NCBI RefSeq assembly: GCF_002892535.1
Contig: NZ_CP024847.1
Span: 434,001 to 498,000, forward strand
Direction of reading: 5' to 3'
Length of the DNA: 64,000 bases
Source of the DNA: Aquella oligotrophica
GTDB taxonomy: Bacteria; Pseudomonadota; Gammaproteobacteria; Burkholderiales; UBA11063
Position numbers and translations under genes: made by a program. This document shows, one piece after another, positions 23,380 through 32,434 of the stretch (the first letter of the stretch is position 1; each line of letters starts with the position of its first letter). Below the pieces are notes generated by a model that worked only from the letters and a program-made list of their open reading frames with translations, had not been told where the DNA came from and searched no databases.

Positions 23380-24873
23380 GTGTTTAGTTTAAAAAATAAT
23401 CTGCTTTCAGATGAGATAATTGCCCAGCACGTTAATGTGCTGGGCATATTGCTTGCCAATCAGGCTAACTTAGTCATTGATAGTCGTAAGATTAATCTTG
23501 GCGATGTCTTTTGTGCATATAGGGGTACGGCAAATGATGGTCGAGAATACATTAATTCTGCGATTGAGAAAGGTGCTGCTGCAATTTTGTATCAACCACC
23601 TTATTCTGGTGTTCCGATAAAATTAGAAAACCATCCAGTTGAGAATTTAATGCAACTAGTTGGTATATTTGCTGCACATAAATATGGTTATCCTTCTAAA
23701 TCCATAAAGAATTTTGCTGTTACTGGAACCAATGGTAAAACCTCAATTACTCACTGGCTAAATCAGGCTTATGCTTTCCTTGGCTATAAAACCGGAATTA
23801 TAGGCACTACCGGAGCAGGAGTATATCCTAACTTGAACGATTATGCCTCAACTACACCCGATCCAGTTACCTTACAACAACTATTATTAAAGTTTAAAAA
23901 TGCAGCTATAGATGTTTTGGCGATGGAGGTGTCATCTCATGCGCTTCATCAAGGGCGGGTTAATGGGGTTAATTTTGATACTGCTATTTTTACCAATCTA
24001 ACTCAGGATCATCTTGACTACCATCAGACGATGGATAATTATTTTGCGGCAAAAGAAGAGCTTTTTTATTGGAGTGGCTTAAAGAATGCTGTAATTAATA
24101 GTGATGATCCATATGGTCAGAAAATAATTGCAAATTTGGTAACCTCTCAAAGCACAGTTAATATAATAAGCTATGGTATTAATAGCGGGGACGTTCGTGC
24201 TCAAGATATAAACTTATCAAATCGTGGTTGTGAGTTTGTATTAACTTACGCTAAAGAGGAAGTGCGAATTTATGCACCAATAATAGGCTTATTTAATATC
24301 TATAATCTTTTAGCGGTAATTGCTTCATTATTGGCGAATAATATTAATTTCTCACAAATAAAGGACTTAATTGCTCAATTGAAACCTGTTACCGGACGAA
24401 TGGATGCCAAGATAATTGATGGTAAGCCATTAGTTGTAGTAGATTACGCGCATACTCCAGATGCTCTTGAGAAAGCCTTATCCACATTAAAAGAAATAAA
24501 AGGCACAGGTCGGTTAATTTGTGTTTTTGGCTGTGGTGGTAATCGGGATCGTAGTAAGCGACCATTAATGGGAGAAGCTGCTGCAAAATATGCCGATAAG
24601 ATAATTCTAACTACTGATAATCCAAGATTTGAAGAGCCTGAAGCAATAATAGCTGATATTTTACCAGCAATGGCAAATAATAAGCACTATTTGGTTGAAG
24701 TCAAGCGTGAGGAGGCTATACATAAGGCAATTAATATGGCTTTGGCAGATGATGTTGTCCTTATTGCAGGTAAGGGGCATGAACCATATCAGGAAGTAAA
24801 AGGTACGAAGTATCCATTTAGTGATCTTGAAATTGTACAACAAATGCTAGCAAATCGGGCTTTTAAAGATTGA
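23380..24873 (+). CDS. murE: UDP-MurNAc-tripeptide synthetase (DAP-adding) MurE
   Basis: Cytoplasmic Mur ligase that adds meso-diaminopimelate to UDP-MurNAc-L-Ala-D-Glu. It has 497 aa. ATP loop TGTNGKTSITHW. STTPDPVT binds the UDP-MurNAc part. The DAP-specific motif DNPR is visible in TTDNPRFEEP. The start is GTG with GGAGTAG 9 bp upstream of the codon. Unusually for this cluster, a 136-bp AT-rich gap separates it from murF. Confidence 0.96.
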   Translation: MFSLKNNLLSDEIIAQHVNVLGILLANQANLVIDSRKINLGDVFCAYRGTANDGREYINSAIEKGAAAILYQPPYSGVPIKLENHPVENLMQLVGIFAAHKYGYPSKSIKNFAVTGTNGKTSITHWLNQAYAFLGYKTGIIGTTGAGVYPNLNDYASTTPDPVTLQQLLLKFKNAAIDVLAMEVSSHALHQGRVNGVNFDTAIFTNLTQDHLDYHQTMDNYFAAKEELFYWSGLKNAVINSDDPYGQKIIANLVTSQSTVNIISYGINSGDVRAQDINLSNRGCEFVLTYAKEEVRIYAPIIGLFNIYNLLAVIASLLANNINFSQIKDLIAQLKPVTGRMDAKIIDGKPLVVVDYAHTPDALEKALSTLKEIKGTGRLICVFGCGGNRDRSKRPLMGEAAAKYADKIILTTDNPRFEEPEAIIADILPAMANNKHYLVEVKREEAIHKAINMALADDVVLIAGKGHEPYQEVKGTKYPFSDLEIVQQMLANRAFKD

Positions 24874-25009
24874 TCGGTACTTAATCTACCCAAATAATAA
24901 TGCGGAAAAAAATAATAATCGATAAATTTTGCAGCAGGAGTGATTAGTGCTTAGGGGTTATTTAAAAATATAATATAAAACTACCATAATCAGGGGAAGA
25001 TTAAAAATC

Positions 25010-26374
25010 ATGCTAAAAATTAGCGCAAAAGAAATTGCACAGATGGCAGAAGGGGAACTGTCAAAGAGTTTTGATTGTGATGCTATTATAAAACAAGTTT
25101 TTATTGATAGCAGGCAAGTTAAAGAGAATAGTCTTTTTGTGGCAATTCGTGGTGATACCAATGATGGACATAGTTACGTCAGTCAGGTGGTGGCAAAATC
25201 TGGTAATTTTGCAATTGTTAATGCTGATTTCCCTTTGGAATTGCCAAATCTGATTCGGGTTCGTGATACTACTCTTGCCCTTGGTAAGCTTGCTGCTAAT
25301 TATCGGAAGAAGTTTACAATACCTATTGCTGCCATTACCGGTAGTAATGGTAAGACCACAGTTAAAGAAATGGTTAAAAGTATTTGTGATCGTGAATTTG
25401 GTAAGGAACAGGTCCTGGCGACAAGTGGTAATTTGAATAATCACCTTGGGTTACCTTTGACTATACTTGGGCTTAAGCAAAGTCATAAAGTAGCAATTTT
25501 TGAAATGGGTATGAATCATAGTGGTGAGCTGGATTATTTAAGTAAAATTGGGCATCCAACAGTTGCTATCATAAATAATGTAATGTTTGCGCATGCCGGA
25601 CACTTTGGTTGTATTGAAGATATTGCTCGGGCTAAAGGCGAAATTTATCATGGACTTAATGATGGCGGTGTTGCCTGTGTTGATATTTCCAGTGAATATA
25701 CAAAACTTTGGTTAGACAATGATATAAAAAAATGTAAAACATTTGTTTATGGTAAAGAAGAGACCGATTGTTATCTAAAGTTAATAGAAGATGGAGTTGG
25801 TTATTATGTTACACCACTTGGTGAGATGGAAGTAAAGCTTAGGGTTTTGGGGCAACATAATTATTACAATGCATTAACTGCAATTGCCTTAGCAGTAAAT
25901 CTCGGGTGTTCGTTAAAATCAATTAAAAGTGGGCTTGAAAGCTATTCTGGTTATAAGGGTAGGCTGGAATTAAAAAATGCATTTAATGGCGCATTGATTA
26001 TAGATGATACCTATAATGCAAATCCAGATTCGGTAAAAGCAGCCCTGAATGCAATTCAAGGTTTGCCCCGCCCATACTGGTTTATTTTTGCTGATTTAAA
26101 AGAGCTTGGGATACATGAGTTTGAATTTCACCAAGAAATTGGTGAATATGCTGCCGCCGCCAATGTTGATATGTTCCTAACCGTAGGTGATCTGGCAGCT
26201 CACGCGGCAAAATTTTTTAGTCGGGATAAAATCCATTTTGCCACTAATCAGGATATAGTAAAATACTGCCTGACTAATCTGCCAAAAAATGCAACGTTGC
26301 TGATCAAAGGTTCAAATTCAATGCATTTGGGAGAAGTAGCAGAAGAACTCAGTTTAGGTAGAAAAATATTGTAA
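25010..26374 (+). CDS. murF: UDP-MurNAc-tripeptide D-alanyl-D-alanine ligase MurF
   Basis: Adds D-Ala-D-Ala to the UDP-MurNAc tripeptide. It has 454 aa. The N-terminal domain has FIDSRQVKENSLFVAI. The ATP loop is ITGSNGKTTVKEM, followed by NLNNHLGLPLT and FEMGMNHSGEL. The C-terminal domain has DDTYNANPDSVKAAL and KGSNSMHLGEV. The SD is AGGGGAAG. The gap before it could hold an extra promoter but I see no clear one. Confidence 0.96.
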   Translation: MLKISAKEIAQMAEGELSKSFDCDAIIKQVFIDSRQVKENSLFVAIRGDTNDGHSYVSQVVAKSGNFAIVNADFPLELPNLIRVRDTTLALGKLAANYRKKFTIPIAAITGSNGKTTVKEMVKSICDREFGKEQVLATSGNLNNHLGLPLTILGLKQSHKVAIFEMGMNHSGELDYLSKIGHPTVAIINNVMFAHAGHFGCIEDIARAKGEIYHGLNDGGVACVDISSEYTKLWLDNDIKKCKTFVYGKEETDCYLKLIEDGVGYYVTPLGEMEVKLRVLGQHNYYNALTAIALAVNLGCSLKSIKSGLESYSGYKGRLELKNAFNGALIIDDTYNANPDSVKAALNAIQGLPRPYWFIFADLKELGIHEFEFHQEIGEYAAAANVDMFLTVGDLAAHAAKFFSRDKIHFATNQDIVKYCLTNLPKNATLLIKGSNSMHLGEVAEELSLGRKIL

Positions 26375-26419
26375 AGGCACTTTGCGTGCTAATACCGTGA
26401 CATTTGCAAAGGATATCGA

Positions 26420-27505
26420 ATGCTTTACCTATTGGCACAATATCTGGAAAAACATATTGGGGCATTCCGGGTTTTTGATTATGTGACTTTTCGTGCTCTT
26501 TTGGCAGGGATATTTTCTCTCAGCATTTCTATGCTATTAGGCAAACCAGTTATTAGTTGGCTCACTAGCTTAAAAATTGGACAAACTGTACGTAGCGATG
26601 GTCCGCAGACTCACCTAGTAAAATCTGGTACTCCGACTATGGGTGGGGTTTTGATTATTCTGTCAATTATTCTTACTACATTATTTGTTGCTGACCTTTC
26701 TAATCAATATATCTGGATACTATTATTTGTCCTGATTACAACTGGAGCTTTGGGTTTTATTGATGATTATCGTAAAATTGTTTACAAAGATCCGAAAGGC
26801 TTACCCCCGCGTGCGAAAATGATCGGGCAGTCATTGATTGCTCTAATTACCGGATTATATCTAGTCTATGTAGTTGAAATGCCAAATACTACGGAAGTTG
26901 TGGTGCCTTTTTTTAAATCAATCCAGTATCCATTTGGAGTAGTTGGTTTTCTTATTTTGACCTACTTTGTTATTGTTGGTAGCTCAAATGCGGTTAATCT
27001 AACCGATGGTCTGGATGGTCTAGTATCCGTTCCAATAATAATTGTTTCTCTGGGGCTTGCAATTTTTGCCTATATTGCCGGGCATAAGATTTTTGCCAAC
27101 TATCTTTATCTTCCTCATATTCCATTAGCGCATGAAGTGGTTGTATTTTGTGCCGCAATTGTTGGTGCTACACTGGGCTTTTTGTGGTTTAATGCTCACC
27201 CAGCACAGGTCTTTATGGGTGATGTTGGTGCACTTGCACTAGGTGCTACACTAGGTACGATTGCGATTATTGTTCGGCAGGAAATAGTTTTTGGTATTAT
27301 GGGTGGATTATTTGTAATTGAAGCTATCTCAGTAATGCTGCAAGTTGGATCTTATAAACTTAGGAAAAAAAGAATTTTTCTTATGGCACCAATTCACCAT
27401 CATTTTGAATTAAAAGGTTGGAAAGAAACTCAGGTTGTAGTGCGTTTTTGGATTATTAGTATAATATTTTTACTTATCAGTCTTTCAACAATCAAGCTAA
27501 GATAA
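26420..27505 (+). CDS. mraY: Phospho-MurNAc-pentapeptide transferase MraY
   Basis: Integral membrane enzyme that makes lipid I from UDP-MurNAc-pentapeptide and undecaprenyl phosphate. It has 361 aa and about ten hydrophobic helices. Signatures: [17 protein letters not shown] (catalytic Asp region), [32 protein letters not shown] and [12 protein letters not shown]. It starts 45 bp after murF. Confidence 0.97.
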   Translation: MLYLLAQYLEKHIGAFRVFDYVTFRALLAGIFSLSISMLLGKPVISWLTSLKIGQTVRSDGPQTHLVKSGTPTMGGVLIILSIILTTLFVADLSNQYIWILLFVLITTGALGFIDDYRKIVYKDPKGLPPRAKMIGQSLIALITGLYLVYVVEMPNTTEVVVPFFKSIQYPFGVVGFLILTYFVIVGSSNAVNLTDGLDGLVSVPIIIVSLGLAIFAYIAGHKIFANYLYLPHIPLAHEVVVFCAAIVGATLGFLWFNAHPAQVFMGDVGALALGATLGTIAIIVRQEIVFGIMGGLFVIEAISVMLQVGSYKLRKKRIFLMAPIHHHFELKGWKETQVVVRFWIISIIFLLISLSTIKLR

Positions 27506-27526
27506 ATGCCTAATTAATGAGTATGT

Positions 27527-28879
27527 ATGCGAAAAATAGATTTTAGTCAGGAAACATTTGTAATTATTGGCGCTGGGGAAACCGGGCGTTCGATATATCG
27601 TTATCTTAGTCATCGGAAGTCCAATATTATAAATGTATTAGACACTAGAGATACCCCGCCCGAATTTATTGATAATGTAGCCGTGGTTGGTGGCAAGCTT
27701 GATTATAAAAATCTGGAAGCTGCCACAGTTGTGGTAGTAAGTCCGGGAGTCTCGATTTACGAGCCAGCTATTCAGGAAGCACTTGCTAATAATAAACAGG
27801 TTGTAGGCGATATTGAGCTTTTTGCTCAAGAGATCTCAGCTTGGGACTCTAAAGTGATTGGAATCACAGGGAGTAATGGAAAAACTACAGTTACTAGCTT
27901 GACTGGTTTTCTTGCTTCTGAATTGGGAGTTAATACACTTGTAGCGGGCAATATTGGTACTCCGGTACTTGATGCGCTGATCTCAATTGAAGCAAGCAAT
28001 ACTTATCCAGAGCTAATTGTTCTTGAATTATCTAGTTTTCAGTTGGAAACAACTCATAGCTTAATGCTTGATAGTGCTACAGTTTTAAATATTTCCGAAG
28101 ATCATCTTGACCGTTATCGAGATTTACTTGAATATGCTTATGCCAAAGCCAATATTTTTAATAATTGCAAAGTTCAGATATTAAATCTTGACGATCCTTT
28201 GGTTATGTCGATGAGTCGTAGTCATTTACCGCAAACATTCTTTGGTAGTGAAAATGCGGAGTATTCCTTGATTCAAAATACCGAAGGGCTTTTTCTTGCG
28301 GTTAATAATATACCTGTCCTTAATACTGAGAAATTACAGCTGGTTGGACGGCATAATTATCAAAATAGCTTGGCTAGCCTTGCGCTATTAGTTGCTTGTG
28401 GTTATCAGTTAGCTGATCTTCTTGAACCCTTAACTAAATTTGCCGGACTAGAGCATCGCATGCAAAAGATAGCTGAAGCAAAGAATGTTATTTACATTGA
28501 AGATTCAAAGGGTACAAATGTTGGTGCGGTTATTGCTGGAGTTAGTGGTATTGATCGTCCGGTTCATCTGATACTTGGCGGAGACGGTAAAGGGCAGGAT
28601 TTTACCCCTTTACGTACGATGGTGAAAAATAAATGTAAGTCTGTGGCACTAATTGGGCAGGATGCGAATAAAATTGCTGAAGTTCTTGATGGAGTTCCGA
28701 GTGTTGCTAAATATTCAACTCTTGAAGATGCCATTGCTGCCTGCCATAAAAATGCCGTTGCTGGTGATGCAGTGATACTTTCCCCTGCCTGTGCTTCATG
28801 GGATATGTTTACCAATTATAAACACCGGGCACAAGTTTTTAGTGATACTGTAAATGCGCTTATTCAGAAAAACCCTTAA
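27527..28879 (+). CDS. murD: UDP-MurNAc-L-alanine:D-glutamate ligase MurD
   Basis: Adds D-Glu to UDP-MurNAc-L-Ala in the cytoplasm. It has 450 aa. N-terminal Rossmann-like part IIGAGETGRSIYRYL, then VSPGVS. ATP loop ITGSNGKTTVTSL, GNIGTPVLD, LELSSFQLE, NISEDHLDRY, GLEHRMQ and DSKGTN, and SPACASWDMF near the end. The ftsW reading frame starts inside its last 26 bp. Confidence 0.97.
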   Translation: MRKIDFSQETFVIIGAGETGRSIYRYLSHRKSNIINVLDTRDTPPEFIDNVAVVGGKLDYKNLEAATVVVVSPGVSIYEPAIQEALANNKQVVGDIELFAQEISAWDSKVIGITGSNGKTTVTSLTGFLASELGVNTLVAGNIGTPVLDALISIEASNTYPELIVLELSSFQLETTHSLMLDSATVLNISEDHLDRYRDLLEYAYAKANIFNNCKVQILNLDDPLVMSMSRSHLPQTFFGSENAEYSLIQNTEGLFLAVNNIPVLNTEKLQLVGRHNYQNSLASLALLVACGYQLADLLEPLTKFAGLEHRMQKIAEAKNVIYIEDSKGTNVGAVIAGVSGIDRPVHLILGGDGKGQDFTPLRTMVKNKCKSVALIGQDANKIAEVLDGVPSVAKYSTLEDAIAACHKNAVAGDAVILSPACASWDMFTNYKHRAQVFSDTVNALIQKNP

Positions 28880-30044
28880 CCAATTTAGCCCGGCAAAGCC
28901 GCGAAATATAAAAGTTGGAATTGATAATAATATATTGTTTGCGGCAATCCTTCTTTTGACACTAGGTCTATTGATGGTTTATTCGGCTTCAATAGCGTAT
29001 GCTGGAAAAGACTCAGGAAGTGGTAATCAATATTTTTATATGATTCGCCATGTAATGGCAATCAGTCTTGGCTTGGTTATAGGCGTCCTGGCATTTAATC
29101 TTCCAACTTCGTTTTGGCAAAAAAACTCTAACAAGATTATTGTTGGTGTGATTATCCTTCTGATTGCAGTTTTGATCCCGCATGTTGGTCGTCTTGTAAA
29201 TGGTTCTAGGCGTTGGTTGCCATTGGGGTTACTTAATTTGCAGCCATCAGAACTGGCAAAAATAGGTATTGCCATTTATATGGCAAATTATTTTTGTGGC
29301 AAAACCCTTAGTTTCCGAAAGTTTAGAAGTGATGTCCTGCCAGTTACAATAACTTTATTGACAATCTGTGGTTTATTACTTGCTGAACCTGATATGGGTT
29401 CAACCACAGTAGTATTTTTAATTGCACTTACAATCCTTTTTCTTTCTGATCTTGATGTTCGGTTGATTATTGCGATGGTTTTACTTGGTGCGGTTGCATT
29501 TGTTCTGTTGATTGTTTTTGAACCATATCGTATGAAACGGGTGGTTGGATTTTTGAATCCTTGGGAGGATTCATTAGGCAAGGGGTATCAATTAAGCCAT
29601 TCACTTTTGGCGTACGGTCATGGTGGTTGGCTAGGTGTTGGCTTAGGGAATAGTATCGAAAAATTATACTACTTACCCGAGGCTCATACAGATTTTATCA
29701 TGGCTATTATTGGTGAAGAGTTTGGTGTTATCGGTGTTATCGCAGTATTGGTTCTTTTTTGGATAATTTTTTATCGTGGATTTACTATTATTGCTAGTGA
29801 GGCAAAGCGGTTGCCTCAGCGAAAATTTCAAGGCTTATTGGCACAGGGAATCAGTGTCTGGTTTTTTGCGCAAGCTATAGTAAATATAGGTGTAAGTATT
29901 GGGATCTTACCAACTAAAGGGTTAACCTTGCCATTTGTTTCTTTTGGTGGTAGCTCTATTTTAGTTAATTGTATTGCGTTAGCAATATTACTCAAAATTG
30001 ACTATGAAAATAAATTAGTCCGGCAGGGAGTTAAGGTCGAATGA
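28854..30044 (+). CDS. ftsW: Peptidoglycan glycosyltransferase FtsW
   Basis: SEDS-family septal peptidoglycan polymerase that works with FtsI. It has 396 aa and about ten membrane helices. Motifs: LLTLGLLMVYSAS, NGSRRWLPLGLLNLQPSELA (large loop), EPDMGSTTV, LPEAHTDFIMAIIGEEFG (catalytic Asp region) and PTKGLTLPFVSFGGSS. I accept the ATG at 28854, overlapping murD. The stop overlaps the murG ATG by 4 bp. Confidence 0.96.
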   Translation: MRLFRKTLNQFSPAKPRNIKVGIDNNILFAAILLLTLGLLMVYSASIAYAGKDSGSGNQYFYMIRHVMAISLGLVIGVLAFNLPTSFWQKNSNKIIVGVIILLIAVLIPHVGRLVNGSRRWLPLGLLNLQPSELAKIGIAIYMANYFCGKTLSFRKFRSDVLPVTITLLTICGLLLAEPDMGSTTVVFLIALTILFLSDLDVRLIIAMVLLGAVAFVLLIVFEPYRMKRVVGFLNPWEDSLGKGYQLSHSLLAYGHGGWLGVGLGNSIEKLYYLPEAHTDFIMAIIGEEFGVIGVIAVLVLFWIIFYRGFTIIASEAKRLPQRKFQGLLAQGISVWFFAQAIVNIGVSIGILPTKGLTLPFVSFGGSSILVNCIALAILLKIDYENKLVRQGVKVE

Positions 30045-31093
30045 AACCTGTAATCCTTATTTCGGCAGGTGGCACTGGTGGGCATATTTTTCCAGCTTTG
30101 GCAGTAGCAAAGGCACTGCAAGATCAATATACCATTATTTGGGTTGGTGCAATAAGCGGGCTTGAAAATCAGATTGTTCCACAAAATGGTTTTACTCTTG
30201 AAACGGTGACTATTGGTGGTATTCGGAATAAAGGATTCATACGTAAACTTTCACTTCCTTATACCTTAATTAAAGCTTCACTCTGCTGTCTAAGCATAAT
30301 TATTAAGTATAAGCCACGCGCGGTTATTGGTTTTGGTGGCTATGCGACCTTTCCGATTTGTTTGATGGCGAAATTTACAGCCCGCAAAGTTTTAATTCAT
30401 GAGCAAAATTCGGTAGCTGGTCTTACCAATAAGATGCTAGCAAAAATATCTGATCGGGTGTTAACTGCCTTTCCTGAGGTATTAGTTTCTTCTAAGTCTG
30501 AGTTAGTTGGTAATCCGGTACGCAATGAGATAATTGAAGTTGGTAATCAGCGTAATTATGATGCCATAAAAGAAAAACCGAATTTATTAATCATTGGTGG
30601 TAGTCTTGGTGCCAAAGCATTAAATGATAATGTTCCATTGGCTTTAGCTGGGAGTAATTTTGGGAATATTCTTCATCAGGTTGGTCGCGGTGATATTAAG
30701 CCAGTTGAAGAACTATATAAAGCTAATGGAATAAGTGCAAAAGTAGTGAATTTTATTGATAATATAGCTGAAGCATATGCCGATGCCGATTTGATTATTT
30801 GCCGAGCTGGAGCTTCAACTGTTGCGGAAGTTGCTTGTGCTGGAATAGCTGCGATTTTTGTTCCGTATCCATATGCCGTTGATGATCATCAAACTACTAA
30901 TGCAAAATATCTGGCACAAAATCAAGCTGCAATATTATTGCCTCAAGAAAAGCTGACTCCTGAAACATTAAGATCAACTCTTAGTGAGTTACCTCATGAA
31001 AAAATTATTGAAATGAGTAGAGCTGCACATGGTTTAGCTATAAGTAACGCGACTACTCGTATTTGTGATAATATTGTTAGACTACTTAATTAA
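30041..31093 (+). CDS. murG: UDP-GlcNAc:lipid I GlcNAc transferase MurG
   Basis: Peripheral membrane glycosyltransferase (GT28) that makes lipid II. It has 350 aa. SAGGTGGHIFPALAVA (G-loop 1), GFGGYATFP (G-loop 2), HEQNSVAGLTNK, GGSLGAKALND (G-loop 3), RAGASTVAEVACAG and PYPYAVDDHQTTNA. In most proteobacteria murC, ddlB and ftsQAZ follow. Here the cluster ends and a dNTPase gene comes next. Confidence 0.97.
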   Translation: MKPVILISAGGTGGHIFPALAVAKALQDQYTIIWVGAISGLENQIVPQNGFTLETVTIGGIRNKGFIRKLSLPYTLIKASLCCLSIIIKYKPRAVIGFGGYATFPICLMAKFTARKVLIHEQNSVAGLTNKMLAKISDRVLTAFPEVLVSSKSELVGNPVRNEIIEVGNQRNYDAIKEKPNLLIIGGSLGAKALNDNVPLALAGSNFGNILHQVGRGDIKPVEELYKANGISAKVVNFIDNIAEAYADADLIICRAGASTVAEVACAGIAAIFVPYPYAVDDHQTTNAKYLAQNQAAILLPQEKLTPETLRSTLSELPHEKIIEMSRAAHGLAISNATTRICDNIVRLLN

Positions 31094-31134
31094 ATTAGGT
31101 CGATTAATCTGAATCTTAGAGAGAGACAACTGGC

Positions 31135-32259
31135 ATGCACACACTTGCAAATTATGCAGTTTCTGTTACGCGTGGTCGTCAGTATAACGAAGCTCCACCA
31201 AAATATCGTACTGATTTTCAGCGTGATCGTGATCGAATTATCCATTCCAGTGCTTTTCGTCGTCTCGAATATAAAACGCAGGTATTTATTAACCATGAAG
31301 GTGATCTTTTCCGGACTAGATTAACCCATAGTCTTGAAGTGGCACAAGTTGGGCGTTCTGTTGCTAGTGCGCTTAGGCTTAACGTGGATCTAGTCGAGGC
31401 TATTTGCCTTGCACATGATCTGGGGCATACGCCATTTGGTCATTCTGGTCAGGATGTTTTGAATGAATGCATGGTTAAGCATGGTGAGCATTTTGAGCAC
31501 AATCTTCAATCTTTGAGAATAGTTACCGAGCTTGAAGAGCGCTATGCAGAATTTAATGGTTTAAATCTTACTTTTGAAACTTTGGAAGGCATATTAAAAC
31601 ATTGTAGCCTTAGTAAGGCTAAAGAGTTGGGTGAATTGGGGCTGAGGTTTATTAACAAAGAGCAACCAAGCCTTGAGGCACAATTAGCTAATATTGCAGA
31701 TGAGTTAGCTTATAATTTTCATGATCTTGATGATGGCTTGCGGGCTAATCTCTTGACATTAGAACAGCTTGAAGAAGTAACTATTATTCGCGAACAGCTT
31801 AGTCTGATTTGTTCCAAATATCCGCAATTAGCGGGGCGACGCTTACATAAAGAATTAGTGCGCCATCTGATTAATAGTAGTATCTATCAATTAATCGAAA
31901 GTACCATGTCAAATATAGCTAAACATAAGATTGACAATGTTAGTAGTGATGTAAGGTTAGCTCCACCAATAGTTCGATATAGTGATGAGTATCATGCCTT
32001 ACAAAGAGAGTTAAAAATGTTTTTACATAAGAATTTGTATAAACATTATACTGTAATGCAACTTAGGTATAAGGCTGAAAATGTTGTTAGAGCACTTTTT
32101 AGTGCTTTTATCAGTGATCCTAAAATTTTACCGCCACAGTTTCAAAATAGAATAGATAAAGATGGTCTTCCAAGGGTTGTAGCTGATTATATATCAGGGA
32201 TGACTGACAGGTATGCATTTAGGCAATATAATCGCTTATTTACAGTAGAAAATGTGTAA
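31135..32259 (+). CDS. dgt: Deoxyguanosinetriphosphate triphosphohydrolase-like (HD) protein
   Basis: HD-domain dNTP triphosphohydrolase, type 2 size (374 aa), which splits dNTPs to nucleoside and triphosphate. FRRLEYKTQVF, TRLTHSLEVAQVGR (first metal His), CLAHDLGHTPFGHSG (HD pair), and a C-terminal part with ISGMTDRYAF. Exact nucleotide preference cannot be read from sequence. The SD is GAGAGA. The stop codon TAA is also the first three bases of a 106-bp repeat. Confidence 0.9.
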   Translation: MHTLANYAVSVTRGRQYNEAPPKYRTDFQRDRDRIIHSSAFRRLEYKTQVFINHEGDLFRTRLTHSLEVAQVGRSVASALRLNVDLVEAICLAHDLGHTPFGHSGQDVLNECMVKHGEHFEHNLQSLRIVTELEERYAEFNGLNLTFETLEGILKHCSLSKAKELGELGLRFINKEQPSLEAQLANIADELAYNFHDLDDGLRANLLTLEQLEEVTIIREQLSLICSKYPQLAGRRLHKELVRHLINSSIYQLIESTMSNIAKHKIDNVSSDVRLAPPIVRYSDEYHALQRELKMFLHKNLYKHYTVMQLRYKAENVVRALFSAFISDPKILPPQFQNRIDKDGLPRVVADYISGMTDRYAFRQYNRLFTVENV

Positions 32260-32362
32260 CTGCTCGTATAACTCGCAATAGTTGCGTTGCAAGGCTCCTG
32301 TGTACTTTTTATGTAAACCTCGTCGCCCTGCGCCTTGCTCTTGCCACATATTACGGCAGTTA
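32257..32362 (+). repeat. 106-bp structured intergenic repeat, copy A
   Basis: The ends are TAACTGC and GCAGTTA, extending as an imperfect inverted repeat for about 25 bp. An inner stem GCAAGG...CCTTGC encloses a GTAC...GTA tip. It aligns over its full 106 bp with copy B at 43593, with compensatory changes in the inner stem. It begins exactly at the dgt stop codon. No coding potential seen. Confidence 0.7.
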
Positions 32363-32434
32363 CAGGGATTATACAGTATAAGTAGTTAAAAAATGTTTAG
32401 CATTGTTATTGTTAAGAAAAAATAGTGAGTATAA

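Noticed and set aside
32257-32362. Repeat copies A and B as simple intrinsic terminators
   Set aside because: There is no T-run after the outer stem, the stems are long and branched, and two loci share sequence over the full 106 bp, which terminators do not.
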